DNA of 8,077 nucleotides from Clostridia bacterium (GTDB lineage Bacteria; Bacillota; Clostridia; HGM11327): assembly GCA_017935525.1 (NCBI GenBank), contig JAGBHJ010000160.1, forward strand, positions 1-8,077, in the 5' to 3' direction. Positions within the stretch are counted from its first letter, which is position 1, and each line of letters starts with the position of its first letter. The notes beneath the pieces were generated by a model. That model saw nothing but the letters and a program-made list of their open reading frames with translations. It did not search any database and was not told the DNA's origin. Below are positions 6,409-8,077 of the stretch, piece after piece. The position numbers and the translations under genes are program-made.

Positions 6409-6466
6409 ACTGAAATTGGTCAGTGCCGACAGCCGACGGTGTTCCCTCGGCTCTTGGCTGTGATCA
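6409..6466 (+). repeat. Structured 58-base intergenic element, copy A
   Basis: This element matches the one at 7636-7693 at 55 of 58 positions. It can fold as an outer 6-bp stem (TGGTCA 6417-6422 with TGATCA 6461-6466), a 2x2 internal loop, a 12-position stem (GCCGACAGCCGA 6425-6436 with TCGGCTCTTGGC 6447-6458, one C-C mismatch and one G-U pair) and a 10-base loop (6437-6446). Alternatives are ACTGA (6409-6413) with TCAGT (6420-6424), and CTGTGAT (6458-6464) with ATCACAG (6470-6476), both competing with the outer stem. No U-run follows, so it is not an intrinsic terminator. It could be an RNA processing or stability element, a regulatory switch or a genome-wide palindromic repeat. Confidence 0.8.
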
Positions 6467-6491
6467 TTTATCACAGATCAAGTCCACATTA

Positions 6492-6510
6492 TTTCCCTTG
6501 AGGTGGGAAA
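6492..6510 (+). promoter_or_regulatory. Small hairpin just before the ribosome binding site of copy 4
   Basis: TTTCCC (6492-6497) and GGGAAA (6505-6510) form a 6-bp stem with a 7-base loop. It ends 5 bases before the strong ribosome binding site TAGGAGG (6516-6522). There is no equivalent before copy 5. It could stabilise the mRNA or influence initiation; only the pairing is seen. Confidence 0.4.
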
Positions 6511-6530
6511 AATTATAGGAGGATAAGAAA

Positions 6531-7619
6531 ATGGGTAAGAAACTCAAGATCGGTATTATCGGTTGTGGCGGTATCGCAGGTGCTCACGCCGGTACATACA
6601 ACAGAATCATCCAAGAAGACGGTGACATCGAAATCGTAGCGCTTGCCGATATTATTCCCGGCAGAGCAGAAAAGTTCAAAGAGACACATGGCTTTACAAA
6701 CGCTCGTTGCTACAACTCTCACACAGAGCTTCTTGAGAACGAGGAGCTTGACGGCGTAAGTATCTGTACTTACAACAGACAGCACGCTCGTTGTACTATC
6801 GACGCACTCAACAAGGGCGTTAACGTAGTGCTTGAAAAGCCTATGTGCGTAACACTTGAAGAAGGTATCGAGATGATGAAGGCTGAAAAGGCAAGCGGCA
6901 AGATCCTTTCCGTAGGCTTCCAGCCTAGATTTGACAGCCAGATGATCCTCATGAAGGAGATCGTTCGTTCCGGCGAGCTGGGTAAGGTATACTACATCCA
7001 GACAGGCGGCGGCAGAAGACGCGGTATCCCGGGCAGCACATTTATTGAGGATGCTACGGGCGGTGTAGGTGCTTTGGGTGACATCGGTTGCTACGCACTT
7101 GACATGGTATTGGATGCTATCGGCTATCCCAAGCCGTTGACAGTAACAGGCTACACATCCGACTGGTTTGGTAAGAACCCCGCACAGTACAGCGAGGCTG
7201 ACAGATTCTCCGTTGACGATTTTGGCGCAGGTTTTATCAGACTTGAGGGCGGCGTTATCCTTGACTTCAGAATTGCATGGGCTATGAACGTTGACACTCC
7301 CGGAGATACTATCATCCTTGGTACAGAGGGCGGCCTCAGAATTCCTTCCACAGACTGCTGGAACGGTGGCTTTGGCAAGATGACACTCTACAAGACAGTT
7401 AACGGCAAGAGCACAGAAACTGTTATCGAGCCTCGTCCTATCGAGAATGATAAGGGCTGCTGGTATGGCAAGCTTCGCTCCTTTATTGACGCAGTTCAGA
7501 CAGGCGGCAAGTCCCCCATCCCCACAAGCCAGATCATCATCAACCAGGCTATCATTGACGGTATCGTTAAGTCCTCTAAGCTTGGTAAGGAGATCGAGAT
7601 CGAAATTCCCGAGATCTGA
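6531..7619 (+). CDS. Gfo/Idh/MocA family oxidoreductase, array copy 4
   Basis: A 362-residue oxidoreductase with fingerprint GCGGIA (11-16), Asp40 (ALAD, NAD-type by family rule), EKP (102-104, Lys103), GGGRRRGIPG (159-168), GDIGCY (183-188) and C-terminal SQIIINQAIIDGIVKSSKLG. It resembles copy 1 rather than its neighbours copies 2 and 3: residues 101-134 are identical to copy 1, and both have YNRQHA and EKPMCV. Unlike copy 1, it keeps the CWxGK and GIPG motifs. TAGGAGG lies 8 bases before the ATG, the best ribosome binding site in the array, so it may be the most translated member. It is flanked by the two 58-base structured elements. No clear promoter was found in the 138-base gap upstream, so it is probably read from P2 or by processing of that transcript. 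Confidence 0.9.
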   Translation: MGKKLKIGIIGCGGIAGAHAGTYNRIIQEDGDIEIVALADIIPGRAEKFKETHGFTNARCYNSHTELLENEELDGVSICTYNRQHARCTIDALNKGVNVVLEKPMCVTLEEGIEMMKAEKASGKILSVGFQPRFDSQMILMKEIVRSGELGKVYYIQTGGGRRRGIPGSTFIEDATGGVGALGDIGCYALDMVLDAIGYPKPLTVTGYTSDWFGKNPAQYSEADRFSVDDFGAGFIRLEGGVILDFRIAWAMNVDTPGDTIILGTEGGLRIPSTDCWNGGFGKMTLYKTVNGKSTETVIEPRPIENDKGCWYGKLRSFIDAVQTGGKSPIPTSQIIINQAIIDGIVKSSKLGKEIEIEIPEI

Positions 7620-7635
7620 TAATCGAATTCTATTG

Positions 7636-7693
7636 ACTGAAATTGATCAGTGCCGACAGCCGACGGTATTCCCTCGGCTCTTGGCTGTGGTCA
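7636..7693 (+). repeat. Structured 58-base intergenic element, copy B
   Basis: Second copy, differing from copy A at 7646 (A for G), 7668 (A for G, in the loop) and 7690 (G for A). The outer stem is longer here: AATTGATCA (7641-7649) with TGGTCAATT (7688-7696), 9 bp with one U-G pair. The 12-position inner stem is unchanged. The 3' arm can instead pair forward, GGTCAAT (7689-7695) with ATTGATC (7709-7715), just as copy A has a forward alternative made of different bases. Similarity between the two spacers continues upstream to the stop codons and fades downstream, which suggests the spacer was duplicated with the preceding gene. Confidence 0.8.
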
Positions 7694-7758
7694 ATTCGAC
7701 AGATTACTATTGATCGCTGAAATAAAGTACATTATTTTACAAAGGAAGGTAAATAAAC

Positions 7759-8077
7759 ATGAAAAACGGTAAGTTTCAGGTAGGTATCATTGGTACCGGT
7801 TGGATCGCTGAGGCTCACGCTGAAGCGTACAACAAGATGGATGACGTTGAGATCGTTGCTTTGGCAGATGTTATCCCCGGCAAGACAGAGAGATTTGCTA
7901 AGGAATGGGGCATCGAGAATGCAAGACATTACAACAGCCATCTCCACCTCCTCGACAACGAGAAGGAGCTTGATGCAGTAAGTATTTGTACTTACAACAG
8001 ACAGCATGCTCCCTGTACTATCGACGCACTCCGCAGAGGCGTTAACGTTCTTCTTGAGAAGCCTATGTGCGTAACTC
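7759..8077 (+). CDS. Gfo/Idh/MocA family oxidoreductase, array copy 5 (3' end outside window)
   Basis: The first 106 residues of a fifth paralogue, cut by the end of the window. It starts MKNGKFQVGIIGTGWIAEAH. The fingerprint is GTGWIA (12-17) instead of GCGGIA, Asp37 ends beta-2 (ALAD), and the EKP motif (100-102, Lys101) is the last motif visible. It shares SICTYNRQHA and EKPMCV with copies 1 and 4, but is otherwise the most divergent member, so it may have a different substrate. GTGW is common elsewhere in the family. The ATG is preceded by AAAGGAAGG (7741-7749). It lies 139 bases after copy 4, with the second structured element in the gap, and is probably in the same transcript. Whether the DIGCY pair is present cannot be seen. 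Confidence 0.88.
   Translation, partial: MKNGKFQVGIIGTGWIAEAHAEAYNKMDDVEIVALADVIPGKTERFAKEWGIENARHYNSHLHLLDNEKELDAVSICTYNRQHAPCTIDALRRGVNVLLEKPMCVT

Noticed and set aside
6417..6470. The spacer hairpin as an intrinsic terminator
   Set aside because: No run of T follows the stem on the plus strand in either copy, and further genes continue in the same direction with no clear new promoter.
6409..7693. The two 58-base repeats as a CRISPR array or insertion-sequence ends
   Set aside because: Only two copies, more than 1.1 kb apart with a full gene between, no spacers, no transposase and no target-site duplication. A duplicated structured RNA fits better.
7710..7738. Possible promoter for array copy 5 (TTGATC, 17 bases, TATTTT)
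   Set aside because: Both boxes are poor, and the start would fall inside the ribosome binding site of copy 5, leaving no usable leader.

Overview
The window holds two divergent blocks either side of an AT-rich intergenic region (2556-2901). The gene order rimP-nusA-ylxR-ylxQ-infB, the frequent TTG starts, the strong purine-rich ribosome binding sites and the consensus sigma-A-type promoters point to a low-to-mid GC Firmicute of class Clostridia. A gut Oscillospiraceae/Ruminococcus-like organism is my best guess, but this is inference from gene order and sequence style only.

Left block, minus strand (1-2657): the conserved transcription/translation operon. It reads, from its promoter leftward, promoter (2629-2657), a leader that begins with an 11-bp GNRA-capped hairpin (2591-2616), rimP (ribosome maturation), nusA (elongation/termination factor), ylxR/rnpM (small RNA-binding protein), ylxQ (L7Ae-like protein) and the first 57 codons of what is by position infB (IF-2). 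The last four genes overlap end to start by 8-14 bases, so they are probably translationally coupled.

Right block, plus strand (2769-8077): a head-to-tail array of five paralogous Gfo/Idh/MocA family NAD(P)-dependent oxidoreductases, four complete (360-363 aa) and a fifth cut by the window end. Two near-identical promoters precede gene 1 and gene 2. Genes 2 and 3 are 21 bases apart and about 83% identical in protein (hand count). Genes 1, 4 and 5 share a different set of signature residues. The spacers after genes 3 and 4 each contain a 58-base element, 55/58 identical, that folds into a long hairpin; all three differences between the copies keep the structure intact. The array looks like a locally amplified sugar, polyol or glycoside oxidoreductase family whose members probably handle related substrates or successive steps. 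The substrate cannot be read from the sequence.

The most unusual items are the five-fold tandem paralogue array, the duplicated structured spacer RNA with alternative pairings, the re-used promoter sequence, and the 5'-terminal GNRA hairpin of the rimP-nusA transcript. No tRNA, rRNA, insertion sequence, CRISPR array or clear intrinsic terminator was seen.
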